A DNA stretch of 64,000 nucleotides, taken from NCBI GenBank assembly GCA_031258255.1, contig JAIRNC010000025.1, forward strand, positions 1-64,000, given 5' to 3'. A program made the translations under genes and the position numbers. This DNA comes from Synergistaceae bacterium (GTDB taxonomy: Bacteria; Synergistota; Synergistia; Synergistales; Synergistaceae). Positions 54,862 through 63,254 of the stretch are shown here, one piece after another (the stretch's first letter is position 1; every line of letters begins with the position of its first letter). The notes under the pieces are model-generated. The model was given only the letters and a program-made list of their open reading frames with translations, ran no database searches and was not told the origin of the DNA.

Positions 54862-55491
54862 ATGGCATTTACCCTCGAAATGGCGCTCCTCGCGCTAGAA
54901 AAATTTAACGCGGCGGTAGAGGAAAAAAAGGACTACCTGACTGATCTCGACTCCGCCATCGGTGACGCTGATCACGGCATCAACATGAACCGCGGCATGA
55001 AAAAGGTAATGGAAAAGACAAGCGGCAAGGAGTATGGCGATTTCGGGGGGCTTTTCAAAGATGTCGCGATGACCTTAATGAGCGCTGTCGGCGGCTCGGC
55101 AGGGCCGCTGTACGGCACTTTTTTCATGAAGCTGGGCCACAAGCTCACAGGGCACGCCGAGGCCTCCACGGAGGACATGGCAGACGCCATGCAGGAGGGC
55201 TTAAACGGCATAACATCGCTCGGAAAGTCACAGACAGGCGACAAGACCATGGTAGACGCGCTGCAGCCCGCGATAGACGCCCTCAGGGCCGCGGCGCCGG
55301 AAGGGGAGCCCGTCGCGTGGAAGGCAGCTACAGACGCGGCGCAGAAGGGCATGGAGGATACGATACCGATGCTCGCCAAGCGCGGACGCAGCAGCTACTT
55401 GGGCGAACGCTCGATAGGGCATCAGGATCCCGGCGCAACATCCGCCTTTTATCTGGTGTCCGCGTTCAGGGACGCCTGCACCGGGCAGTGA
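54862..55491 (+). CDS. dhaL: Dihydroxyacetone kinase ADP-binding subunit DhaL
   Basis: 209 aa from ATG 54862. The Mg-ADP ligands lie in DLDSAIGDADHG near residue 28-39, followed by MSAVGGSAGPLYGTFF near 73 and GDKTMVDAL near 129. In PTS-type dihydroxyacetone kinases DhaL keeps ADP as a permanent cofactor that DhaM rephosphorylates. It is tightly spaced with dhaK and dhaM. Confidence 0.94.
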   Translation: MAFTLEMALLALEKFNAAVEEKKDYLTDLDSAIGDADHGINMNRGMKKVMEKTSGKEYGDFGGLFKDVAMTLMSAVGGSAGPLYGTFFMKLGHKLTGHAEASTEDMADAMQEGLNGITSLGKSQTGDKTMVDALQPAIDALRAAAPEGEPVAWKAATDAAQKGMEDTIPMLAKRGRSSYLGERSIGHQDPGATSAFYLVSAFRDACTGQ

Positions 55492-55492
55492 C

Positions 55493-55900
55493 ATGGTCGG
55501 AATACTCATCGTATCTCACAGCGAGGACGCCGCGCGCGGGATCGCGCAGATTGCGCGCGCGATGTCCGTGGCGGGCGGAGACATGCAGATCGTCGGGGTG
55601 GGCGGCAATGACGACGGCGGCCTGGGCGTCTCCGTGGCGAAGATCTCAGAAGCCCTGACGGAGATGCTGCCCAAGTGCGACGGGATACTCATATTGCCGG
55701 ACTTGGGCAGTTCCGTGCTCTCATCCCGAAGCGCGGTGGGCATGTTGCCCGACGAAGAAGCCACGAAGATCGTGATGACGGACGCGCCGGTCTTGGAGGG
55801 CGCTATGCTCGCGTCGATCGAGGCTAGCACGGGGGCTGATCTGCCGGCGGTGGCAAAAATCGCCCAAGAGGCGAAAAACCTGAAAAAGATCGATCACTAG
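55493..55900 (+). CDS. dhaM: PTS-dependent dihydroxyacetone kinase phosphotransferase DhaM (EIIA-Man domain)
   Basis: 135 aa, a single EIIA-mannose-type domain. The phospho-accepting His is in LIVSHSEDAARG near residue 9, and GGNDDGGLGVSV and DLGSSVLSS are family motifs. It passes phosphate from HPr to DhaL-ADP, so the organism must carry EI and HPr elsewhere. It lacks the fused HPr and EI domains of the E. coli protein. It starts 1 bp after dhaL. Confidence 0.92.
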   Translation: MVGILIVSHSEDAARGIAQIARAMSVAGGDMQIVGVGGNDDGGLGVSVAKISEALTEMLPKCDGILILPDLGSSVLSSRSAVGMLPDEEATKIVMTDAPVLEGAMLASIEASTGADLPAVAKIAQEAKNLKKIDH

Positions 55901-55994
55901 GAAGGCTGTTAAACCCTTGACGCAGGACTTCCGTTTATGGAGCGGTTCACTTGACGCTACAGTGACGCAACGATAATAAGGAGGCGTTTTTAAG

Positions 55995-57530
55995 GTGGCT
56001 GAGAAAAAGTACGTAGTCGCTATTGACCAGGGTACGACGAGTTCACGCTGCATGGTTTTTGACAAGAACGGGCTTCCGGTCGTCTCCGACCAGATGGAGC
56101 ACGCTCAGATATTCCCAAAGCCGGGCTGGGTCGAACACGACGCTATGGAGATATGGTCGAGGGTTCAGGACGTCGTGAGAAACGCCCTCAAGAAAGGCAA
56201 CATCTCGACGGACGACATCGCCGCCATAGGCATCACCAACCAGCGCGAGACGACGGTCGTATGGGAGAAGGCCACGGGCAAGCCGATATATAACGCCATA
56301 GTGTGGCAGTGCACCCGCACCGAGGACTTCTGCAAGGAATGGCAGAAGACGCCGGGATGGGAGCAGGACGCGACGGGCCAGGGCAAGGTCAAGGACCACA
56401 CCGGGCTTTTGATCAACCCCTACTTCTCCGGGACGAAGATAAAGTGGATACTGGACAACACGCCCGGTTCGCGGGAGAAGGCAGCCAAGGGCGAGCTCCT
56501 CTTCGGCAACATCGACACGTGGCTCATCTGGAACCTGACCGGCGGGCCAAACGGCGGCGTGCACGTCACGGACGTCTCCAACGCGTCCCGCACGCTCCTG
56601 ATGAACATAAAGACCCTCAAGTGGGACGATGAGATGGCTAAGTTCCTCGACGTCCCCATCGCGATGCTGCCGCAGATAAAGCCGTCCAGCGCTGTTTACG
56701 GCAACACGATCCCCGGCGGGCCATTTGGCGCGGCGATCCCCGTGGCCGGCGACCTGGGCGACCAGCAGGCGGCTCTCTTCGGACAGGCCTGCTACAACAA
56801 GGGCGACACCAAGAACACATACGGGACGGGCTGCTTTATGCTGATGAACATCGGCGAGACCCCAGTCCTGTCGAAGAACGGCCTTCTCACAACGGCGGGG
56901 TACAGCTTGGAGGAGGGCAAGTGCATCTACGCGCTGGAAGGCTCCATAGCGATCACCGGCGCCGCCGTCCAGTGGCTGCGCGACAACCTGAAGATCGTGG
57001 ACGAGTCGCCTGACAGCGAATACCTCGCGAACAAAGTGGACGACAGCGGCGGGGTGTACTTCGTGCCGGCGTTCTCCGGCCTCTACGCGCCGTATTGGGA
57101 CATGAACGCGCGCGGCATAATCGCCGGGCTGACCCGCTATGTACGCAAGGAGCACATCATCCGCGCCACGCTGGAGAGCATCTGCTATCAGACGCGCGAC
57201 GTGGTCGAGGCCATGAACAAGGACTCCGGCGTTCCATTGGCGGAGCTCAAGGTCGACGGCGGCGCGGTCAAGAACAACCTGCTAATGCAGCTCCAGTCCA
57301 ACATCCTGGGCGCCAAGGTCGTGCGTCCCGTCGTAAACGAGACGACCGCGCTTGGCGCGGCTTACGCGGCGGGTCTCGCGGTCGGCTTCTGGAAGAACGT
57401 GGACGACCTCCGCACGAACTGGGCGAAGGATCTGGACTTCTCGCCCGTGTGGTCCGACGAGAAAAAAGAGGGCGGCTACAAGGAGTGGAAGAAGGCCATA
57501 GAGAAGTCCAAGGGGTGGGTCGACGGCTAA
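55995..57530 (+). CDS. glpK: Glycerol kinase
   Basis: 511 aa, FGGY kinase. [15 protein letters not shown] near residue 9 binds ATP phosphates, QTTWVEHD-like [12 protein letters not shown] lies near 47, [10 protein letters not shown] near 82, [13 protein letters not shown] near 255 and [12 protein letters not shown] near 420. It phosphorylates glycerol to glycerol 3-phosphate, the substrate of the GlpA/GlpB-type enzyme downstream. GTG 55995 follows AAGGAGG. A stable hairpin lies between it and glpA. Confidence 0.96.
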   Translation: MAEKKYVVAIDQGTTSSRCMVFDKNGLPVVSDQMEHAQIFPKPGWVEHDAMEIWSRVQDVVRNALKKGNISTDDIAAIGITNQRETTVVWEKATGKPIYNAIVWQCTRTEDFCKEWQKTPGWEQDATGQGKVKDHTGLLINPYFSGTKIKWILDNTPGSREKAAKGELLFGNIDTWLIWNLTGGPNGGVHVTDVSNASRTLLMNIKTLKWDDEMAKFLDVPIAMLPQIKPSSAVYGNTIPGGPFGAAIPVAGDLGDQQAALFGQACYNKGDTKNTYGTGCFMLMNIGETPVLSKNGLLTTAGYSLEEGKCIYALEGSIAITGAAVQWLRDNLKIVDESPDSEYLANKVDDSGGVYFVPAFSGLYAPYWDMNARGIIAGLTRYVRKEHIIRATLESICYQTRDVVEAMNKDSGVPLAELKVDGGAVKNNLLMQLQSNILGAKVVRPVVNETTALGAAYAAGLAVGFWKNVDDLRTNWAKDLDFSPVWSDEKKEGGYKEWKKAIEKSKGWVDG

Positions 57531-57592
57531 TATCAGGCATCTCGCCGTAGGCCTGCCTTCTTTATAAAAGGCAAAGCCACAACACGTCCGCA

Positions 57593-57626
57593 GCCAGCGT
57601 CGGGGGTTACGTACCCCGATGCTGGC
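57593..57626 (+). promoter_or_regulatory. Stable hairpin in the glpK-glpA spacer
   Basis: 13-nt arms 57593-57605 and 57614-57626 with one mismatch and an 8-nt loop, about 20 nt upstream of the glpA ribosome site. There is no T-tract, so RNA stability or expression balancing is more likely than full termination. Confidence 0.45.
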
Positions 57627-57660
57627 TTGTGGGCAGCAGGGGCTTGGGAGGAGGATATCC

Positions 57661-59157
57661 TTGCAAGGTCGCGTCAAGGAGAACGGCAGTTTCGACGTAA
57701 TAGTGATCGGCTGCGGGATAGTGGGCGCCACGATAGCCCGCGAGCTGTCCCGCTACACCCTCAAAGCAGCCGTTTTGGAGAAGGCTTCCGATATCCCGTT
57801 CGGCGCCAGTCGCGCTAACAGCTCGATGATCCACGGCGGTTTCGACGACTCGCCGGGGAGCGCCAAGGCGAAATTCTGCCCGAAGGGCAACAGGATGTAT
57901 CACGCGCTCCACGAGGAGCTGGACTTCAAGCTCCGAAAATTCGGCTCATACGTGTGCGCCAAGGGGGAGTCCGAGGAGCGCCACCTGAAGAAGCTGTACG
58001 AGCAGGGCAAGGCAAACGGCGCAGTCGGCATGGAGATCGTTTCCGGGCAGAAGCTGCGCGAGAAGGAACCCAACACAGCGCCCGACATAACCGCCGCCCT
58101 CTGGTGCGAGTCCGGGGCGATAGTGAACAACTTCGAGGCGACGCTGGCGTTCATAGACAACGCCAGGCAGAACGGCGTCTCGCTCTACATGGAGACCGCA
58201 GTGGACGGTCTGCTGTTCGATGAATCCCGTTCGAGCGTTCGCGGCGTCTCGACTGACAGGGGGAATTTCTACGCGCCGGTCATAATAAACGCCTCCGGCG
58301 TCTACGCAGACGTGATTTCGCGCATGGCCGGGGACGACAGCTTTATCATCCACCCCACCAGGGGGGAATACTTTATCTTCGACCGGGCGGTGGGCGGCCT
58401 GGTGACGTCCTTCCTCTTCTCCTGCCCGTCGAAGCTGGGCAAGGGGATAACGGTGGCGCACACTGCCGACGACAACCTCCTGATCGGCCCCACGTCCGTC
58501 CAGCAGACCGACAGGGATAACAGGGACACCACCTCAGAAGGCCTGGACGACACCCTGGACGGCGCAAGGCGTCTCGTGCCAGGGATCCCGAGGAACATGG
58601 CCATAACGACGTTTTCAGGGGTGCGCGCCAACATAAACACAGGCGATTTTTACATAAAGGCCCTTGACCGCCCGAGAGGGTTCATCAACGTGGCCGGCAT
58701 CAAATCCCCCGGCTTCACGAGCGCTCCCGCGATCGCCCAGCACGTCACGGAGCTCATCATGGAAAATTTGGGCGACGTCGTTAAATTTGAAAAGGATCCG
58801 ACCTTCGTGCCGGAGAGAAAACATATACCGCGCTTCGTCGACCTGGGCATGGAGGAGAGACAGCGCCTGGCGTCGTCCGACCCCAAATGGGGACAGATAG
58901 TCTGCCGCTGCGAGAGCGTGACGGAGGCGCAGGTCGTGGAGGCCATCCGCAGGGGCGCGCGCACCGTAGCCGCCGTAAAGCTCTGGGTGCGCCCGGGGAC
59001 AGGGCGGTGCCAGGGCGGCTTCTGCTCGCCCAGGGTCGTTGAAATACTGTCGAGGGAGCTCGGCGTCTCGCCGCTTGAGATAACGCGCCACGGAGGAAAA
59101 TCGCACATGCTGATCAGCAGGACGAAAGAACCTCTTTTGCCGGAGAAACCGCTATGA
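57661..59157 (+). CDS. glpA: Anaerobic glycerol-3-phosphate dehydrogenase GlpA-type with BFD-like [2Fe-2S] domain
   Basis: 498 aa from TTG 57661 (GGGAGGAGG 6 nt upstream). FAD site VIVIGCGIVGATIARELS near residue 12, a DAO fold with the ANSSMIHGGFD segment near 53 and SGVRANINTGDF near 320, then a C-terminal BFD-like domain whose cysteines lie in VCRCESV near 418 and GRCQGGFCSPRV near 451. It oxidises glycerol 3-phosphate to DHAP. ATGA overlap joins it to the GlpB-like gene, forming a complex-like set with DUF1667. Confidence 0.9.
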   Translation: MQGRVKENGSFDVIVIGCGIVGATIARELSRYTLKAAVLEKASDIPFGASRANSSMIHGGFDDSPGSAKAKFCPKGNRMYHALHEELDFKLRKFGSYVCAKGESEERHLKKLYEQGKANGAVGMEIVSGQKLREKEPNTAPDITAALWCESGAIVNNFEATLAFIDNARQNGVSLYMETAVDGLLFDESRSSVRGVSTDRGNFYAPVIINASGVYADVISRMAGDDSFIIHPTRGEYFIFDRAVGGLVTSFLFSCPSKLGKGITVAHTADDNLLIGPTSVQQTDRDNRDTTSEGLDDTLDGARRLVPGIPRNMAITTFSGVRANINTGDFYIKALDRPRGFINVAGIKSPGFTSAPAIAQHVTELIMENLGDVVKFEKDPTFVPERKHIPRFVDLGMEERQRLASSDPKWGQIVCRCESVTEAQVVEAIRRGARTVAAVKLWVRPGTGRCQGGFCSPRVVEILSRELGVSPLEITRHGGKSHMLISRTKEPLLPEKPL

Positions 59158-60460
59158 GGGACATATCTGGCATCCGTGAAGTAGACGTAGCGGTGATAGG
59201 GGGGGGGCCGGCCGGGATCGCGGCCGCGCTAGCCGCCCGCAGGGAGGGCGGTGGCAGGGTCGTCGTCTTCGAGCGCGACTGGGAAGCGGGGGGGATACTG
59301 CAACAGTGCATCCATCCTGGCTTCGGCCTGCACATGTTCGGGGAGGAGCTCACAGGCCCGGAGTACATGGACAGATATCTCAGGAAGGCAGATGACGCTG
59401 GCATTGAGCTCGCGCTCAACACCATGGTGTTCCAGATGGATCCCCCGGCGGGGGATGCTGGCAGGCGCACTGTTTCATTCTGGGTGATGAACCCCCAGAC
59501 AGGCATTGGAAAGGTGCGGGCGAAAGCCGTGGTTTTGGCCATGGGGTGCCGCGAGAGGCCGGCAGGGGCCCTCGGCATGGCCGGCAGCAGGCCGGCAGGG
59601 GTCTACACGGCAGGCACGGCGCAGCGCTTCGTCAACATGGAGGGGTACATGCCGGGCAAGAAGGTCGTGATCATGGGCACAGGCGACATCGGTCTCATAA
59701 TGGCGGGCGCATGGTGCTGGAGGGCGCGGAAGTGGTCGCCGTTTTCGAGATCATGCCCTGGGTGTCTGGTCTCAGGAGGAATATCGCGCAGTGCCTGGAC
59801 GACTTCGGCATACCGTACTACCTCGAACACAGCGTCTGCGCGCTGCACGGGAAGGACAGGCTCGAAGGGGTGTCCGTGGTCAGGATCGGAGAGGACAGGA
59901 AGCCCATAGACGGCACGCTCCGCTTCATCGGGTGCGACACGCTCCTCTTGGCTGTAGGCCTGATCCCGGAGAACGAGCTGTCACGGATGGCCGGTATCGA
60001 GCTTGACCCGTCGACGAACGGGCCAGTGGTGAACGAGCTGCTACAGACCAGCGCCGAGTGCATATTCGCGGCCGGCAACGTCGTGGTTGTATACGACTTG
60101 GTGGATTTCGTGAGCGAGGCGGGCGAGCGGGCCGGCAGCAGCGCCGCGCTCTATGCCCAGGGGAAGCTAGACCGAGGGCGCAGGGAGTTCGCCATCGAGA
60201 CGACGCCCAACATAAGGGTCGTCTCCCCCCAGAAGCTGTGCGGCGTGCTCGACACGACGGTTTTCATCCGCGTCGCGGAACCAGTGGAGGGGCGGTGCAG
60301 GCTATGGGCGGAGCCTGGGATATTCAGCCAGACGCTGCGTTACGCCAGGCCCGGCGAGATGAACGAGGTCAAGATCAGCGCACAAAAGCTGCGCGATCTG
60401 CCGGAGGACGCGCGTAGCGTGAGAATAGGGCTGGAAGCCTTTGGTTTAGAATCGGAATAA
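59154..60460 (+). pseudogene. GlpB-like FAD/NAD(P)-dependent oxidoreductase, frameshifted
   Basis: Two frames together give a normal pyridine nucleotide-disulfide-type flavoprotein of about 435 aa. Frame one (59154-59909) carries DVAVIGGGPAGIAAALAARR and KKVVIMGTGDIGLIMA. After GDIGLIMA the sense shifts frame at about 59703-59710. The second frame then reads MVLEGAEVVAVFE onward, through LRFIGCDTLLLAVGL and a FAD site AAGNVV near 60070, to TAA 60458. One missing C in GCGGGCGC (GCGCGGCGC expected) would restore it. Such proteins accompany GlpA and DUF1667 as partner for electron transfer. Error in the read or a genuine lesion cannot be separated here. Confidence 0.8.
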
Positions 60461-60483
60461 GAGGGCGACTGGGAGGATTCGAC

Positions 60484-60861
60484 ATGAGTTTGAGCGAGGA
60501 GACGAAAAAATTTCTGTGCGTTTCTTGCCCTGTGGGCTGCCTCCTGAGCGTGTCCGTCCGGGGCAAGGAGGTCTTGAGCGTGGAGGGCAACAGCTGCCCC
60601 TTGGGCGTGAAGTACGCCCGGAACGAGGTGGTGAACCCCGTCCGTACCTTCACCTCTACCGTGAGGGTGCGCGGCGCCTCGCTGCCCGTCTGCCCAGTCC
60701 GCAGCAGTACGCCGCTGCCGCTGGCGAAGGTGGGCGACGTGACGAGGGAGCTGGCTGCGGCGGAGGCCTCAGCGCCGATTTCCATAGGGCAGGTCATCAT
60801 AAAAGACATCTGCGGCACGGGAACCGATATCATCGCCAGCAGGTCCCTTGGCAAGCGCTGA
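60484..60861 (+). CDS. DUF1667 protein, Cys-rich partner of the GlpA/GlpB-type enzyme
   Basis: 125 aa. The cysteine motif CVSCPVGC near residue 12, a further NSCPLG near 38 and VCPVRSS near 74 suggest a bound Fe-S cluster or metal. DUF1667 genes follow glpA and a GlpB-like flavoprotein in many fermenting anaerobes, where they are assumed to pass electrons onward. It starts at ATG 60484 (GGGAGGATTCGAC before it), 23 bp after the flavoprotein gene. Confidence 0.85.
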   Translation: MSLSEETKKFLCVSCPVGCLLSVSVRGKEVLSVEGNSCPLGVKYARNEVVNPVRTFTSTVRVRGASLPVCPVRSSTPLPLAKVGDVTRELAAAEASAPISIGQVIIKDICGTGTDIIASRSLGKR

Positions 60862-60918
60862 TTTCGTTGCTATAATTTTTAAGCTTTCATACGCAGTTTT
60901 ATTTAAGGAGAAGAGCCG

Positions 60919-61269
60919 ATGGCATACGAGTCCGGGGAAAAGACCAGGATCATTCAGGAATTCGTACCAGGGCGACAGGTCACAATCGCCCACATCATCG
61001 CGAACCCGAACAGGGACATTTGCGAGAGGATCGGGGTGGACAACAAGGGCGCTATCGGCATAATGACCATAACCCCCGGGGAGGGTTCGATCATCGCGGC
61101 GGACGCAGCCTCGAAATCGGCCAACGTGAGGATAGAGTTCGTCGACCGCTTCACCGGCGGGCTGGTCTTCAGCGGAGAGGTCACCGCCGTCGAGTCCGCC
61201 CTCAGGGACGCGATGCGCGCGCTGTCGAATATCCTGGGGTTCGATTCCGCTTCCATCACCAGGAGCTAA
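60919..61269 (+). CDS. pduU: Permuted BMC shell protein (PduU/EutS type)
   Basis: 116 aa, PduU/EutS length. The N-terminal extension [13 protein letters not shown] (beta-barrel capping segment) is followed by [51 protein letters not shown] and [16 protein letters not shown], the permuted BMC fold that forms hexamers with a closed pore. It lies 57 bp after DUF1667 and just before EutJ. It extends the glycerol cluster into microcompartment genes. Confidence 0.9.
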   Translation: MAYESGEKTRIIQEFVPGRQVTIAHIIANPNRDICERIGVDNKGAIGIMTITPGEGSIIAADAASKSANVRIEFVDRFTGGLVFSGEVTAVESALRDAMRALSNILGFDSASITRS

Positions 61270-61274
61270 GGGCT

Positions 61275-62171
61275 ATGGAGGACGTCATAAAGACAGGCGC
61301 GGATGTGCCGTATGACACTGAGACTGTAGAGAGGCTCCTGGCGCCGCTCGAAGGATCCATAAGCTCGGGCGGCGCTATCTCTGACTGGAAGAAGCTCTAT
61401 CTGGGCTTCGACCTTGGAACGACCAACTCTGTCTTAGTGGCGCTCAACGAGGATGGAGAGCCGGTAGCCGCCGAGATGGAGTCCTCCGGCGAGTCAGTGA
61501 GGGACGGCGTCGTGGTCGATTACCTGGCCGCGATAAGCGCCATGAGGAAGTGTCTCGACCGCCTTCAGCGCAGGGTGGGCCGGGAAATTGCCGGCGTCGG
61601 GGCGGCTGCCTACCCGCCGGGGATCTCGGAGCGCACCGCCCGCGTCTGCGCGAACGTAGTCGAGTCCCTGGGCTTCGTCTGCGACGGGCTGTACGAGGAG
61701 CCGACCGCGGCCTCGGACGCCCTTTCGATGCTGGAGGGGGCCATCGTTGACGTAGGCGGCGGGACGACGGGCATCTCCATCCTGGAGGGCGGCCGTGTCG
61801 TTTACTCCGCCGACGAACCGACCGGCGGCACCCACATGACCTTGGTGCTGGCAGGCGCGCGAGGGATCAGCTTCGACGAGGCCGAAAGGATGAAACGCGA
61901 CATAGCGCGTCATCCGGAGCTGGTGCCTCTGCTGCGCCCGACGCTGGAAAAGATGGCTACCATCGTGAAGGTTCACCTGGAGAAGAGCGGCTACTACGGA
62001 AAGGTGCCGATATTGACCGTCGGCGGCGGCGCGGCTCTCCCCGGCGCGGAGGAGATCCTCTCTGCTGCGGTGGGCCTCCCGGTGCATATATGCCCTCACC
62101 CGCTCATGGTGACGCCGGCAGGGATAGCGGCTCGCCTCTGGAAGGAGAAGCGCGCCGCAGAGGCCGGTTAG
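61275..62171 (+). CDS. eutJ: EutJ-like Hsp70/actin-fold microcompartment protein
   Basis: 298 aa from ATG 61275. The actin/Hsp70 phosphate loops are visible: LGFDLGTTNSVLVAL near residue 42, IVDVGGGTTGISI near 158 and VGGGAALPGAEE near 255, with EEPTAASDAL near 143. EutJ is a chaperone-like ATPase encoded in ethanolamine and propanediol microcompartment loci; its exact role is unsettled. It begins 5 bp after the PduU/EutS-type gene. No ethanolamine lyase or diol dehydratase is in the window. Confidence 0.88.
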   Translation: MEDVIKTGADVPYDTETVERLLAPLEGSISSGGAISDWKKLYLGFDLGTTNSVLVALNEDGEPVAAEMESSGESVRDGVVVDYLAAISAMRKCLDRLQRRVGREIAGVGAAAYPPGISERTARVCANVVESLGFVCDGLYEEPTAASDALSMLEGAIVDVGGGTTGISILEGGRVVYSADEPTGGTHMTLVLAGARGISFDEAERMKRDIARHPELVPLLRPTLEKMATIVKVHLEKSGYYGKVPILTVGGGAALPGAEEILSAAVGLPVHICPHPLMVTPAGIAARLWKEKRAAEAG

Positions 62172-62220
62172 GATTATATATACCAACGAGTCTAAGTATT
62201 TTTACTGAGCATATTCTAAA

Positions 62221-62235
62221 TTAAAATCATTATAA
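62221..62235. promoter_or_regulatory. PerR-type operator overlapping the peroxiredoxin promoter
   Basis: TTAAAATCATTATAA matches the Bacillus Per box TTATAATNATTATAA at 14 of 15 positions, counting the free central base. Its 3' half overlaps a TATAAT (62231-62236), so bound repressor would block RNA polymerase. The target gene is a peroxide-reducing enzyme, the expected PerR regulon member. Confidence 0.65.
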
Positions 62236-62284
62236 TCTAGCGATGTTGGTCATGACAGTATCTTAATACGGAGGTGTATTTGTA

Positions 62285-62935
62285 ATGAGTGAGCTAGCGC
62301 GCATCGGAAAGCCGGCGCCGGATTTTTCAGTGCCGGGGTTTGACGCCGTTAAAGGTGATTTTGGGACGTATTCGCTCAAGGACTACAAGGGCAAGTACGT
62401 GTTGCTCTTCTTCTATCCGGGCGATTTTACTTACGTATGCCCCACGGAGCTGATCTCCATAGCCTCGTTGAAGGACGAGTTCGCGAAGGCCGGCGTACAG
62501 GTGTTCGTCGTCAGCACCGACAGCAAATTCTCCCACAAGGAGTGGAACGGGAGCGAGCTGTCTCCCGCTCACGGTTCAAGCTACCCGTACCCGATGCTCT
62601 CCGACACGCTGGGCAAGATCGGCGCGTCATACGGGATATTCGACGAAGAGGGCGGCGTAGACCTCCGGGGAGTAGTCCTGATAGACAAAAACGGCATCCT
62701 CCAGGCCGTCCACATCAACGCCGCGCCGCTGGGCCGCAACCCGAAGGAACTGCTCCGCGTCGCGCTCGCGCTGAAGGAATTCAACGACAACGGCGGAAAG
62801 GTCATCCCTGCCTGCTGGGTGCCCGGCGACGACGTGATCGACCCGTCCTACGAGAACTCCGGCAAGATGTGGGACAACTACCAGAAAGTCATCGAGAAGG
62901 GCGTAGTCCAGGGCGGCAACTGGCGCGTAAACTAG
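62285..62935 (+). CDS. 2-Cys peroxiredoxin (AhpC/TSA family)
   Basis: 216 aa. The peroxidatic cysteine lies in FYPGDFTYVCPTEL near residue 51, and the resolving cysteine in VIPACWVPGD near 179. The long C-terminal part with KMWDNYQKV is typical of the Prx6/AhpC-like anaerobe group. It reduces H2O2 and alkyl peroxides and protects an oxygen-sensitive cell. ATG 62285 follows GGAGGTG. A near-perfect PerR-type box overlaps its promoter, and a strong terminator follows, so it is monocistronic. Confidence 0.94.
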   Translation: MSELARIGKPAPDFSVPGFDAVKGDFGTYSLKDYKGKYVLLFFYPGDFTYVCPTELISIASLKDEFAKAGVQVFVVSTDSKFSHKEWNGSELSPAHGSSYPYPMLSDTLGKIGASYGIFDEEGGVDLRGVVLIDKNGILQAVHINAAPLGRNPKELLRVALALKEFNDNGGKVIPACWVPGDDVIDPSYENSGKMWDNYQKVIEKGVVQGGNWRVN

Positions 62936-63007
62936 AGGCCGTCGATCTATAGGTCAGGTGCTTTTTAAACCGTTGCGGCGCCTGCCGCCACGGGTTGAGC
63001 GACAGCG

Positions 63008-63033
63008 AACGGGGCCGTTTGGCCCCGTTTTTT
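63008..63033 (+). terminator. Rho-independent terminator after the peroxiredoxin gene
   Basis: Perfect 9-bp stem (63008-63016 with 63021-63029), GTTT loop, then a run of six T ending at 63033. Confidence 0.92.
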
Positions 63034-63064
63034 GACGTGTGCTGTATGGACACGACGCTTTCAC

Positions 63065-63092
63065 GATTTTCAGTTCACTGATTTTCAGTTCA
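63065..63092. repeat. 13-bp direct repeat upstream of the MATE gene
   Basis: GATTTTCAGTTCA occurs at 63065-63077 and 63080-63092, a 15-bp period, ending 13 bp before the -35 hexamer of the next promoter. It may bind a regulator of the efflux gene. Confidence 0.45.
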
Positions 63093-63104
63093 TCCTTTTG
63101 CTGA

Positions 63105-63132
63105 TTGATTTATCCCTTTTCTGGTATATGAT
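63105..63132 (+). promoter_or_regulatory. Promoter of the MATE transporter gene
   Basis: TTGATT (63105-63110), 16-bp spacer, TATGAT (63127-63132), about 120 bp before the ATG at 63255. Confidence 0.45.
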
Positions 63133-63254
63133 ACATCGGTTGTGCCGTAATCCAGTTCGCGGAGCAATTTTGGATGTACGGCATCGTGGTCCGTCGTTTC
63201 ATGTAGGGAGCAACGTGCCGTTGCTATGTCCTGAAAGGTTTTGGTTGTGAAATT

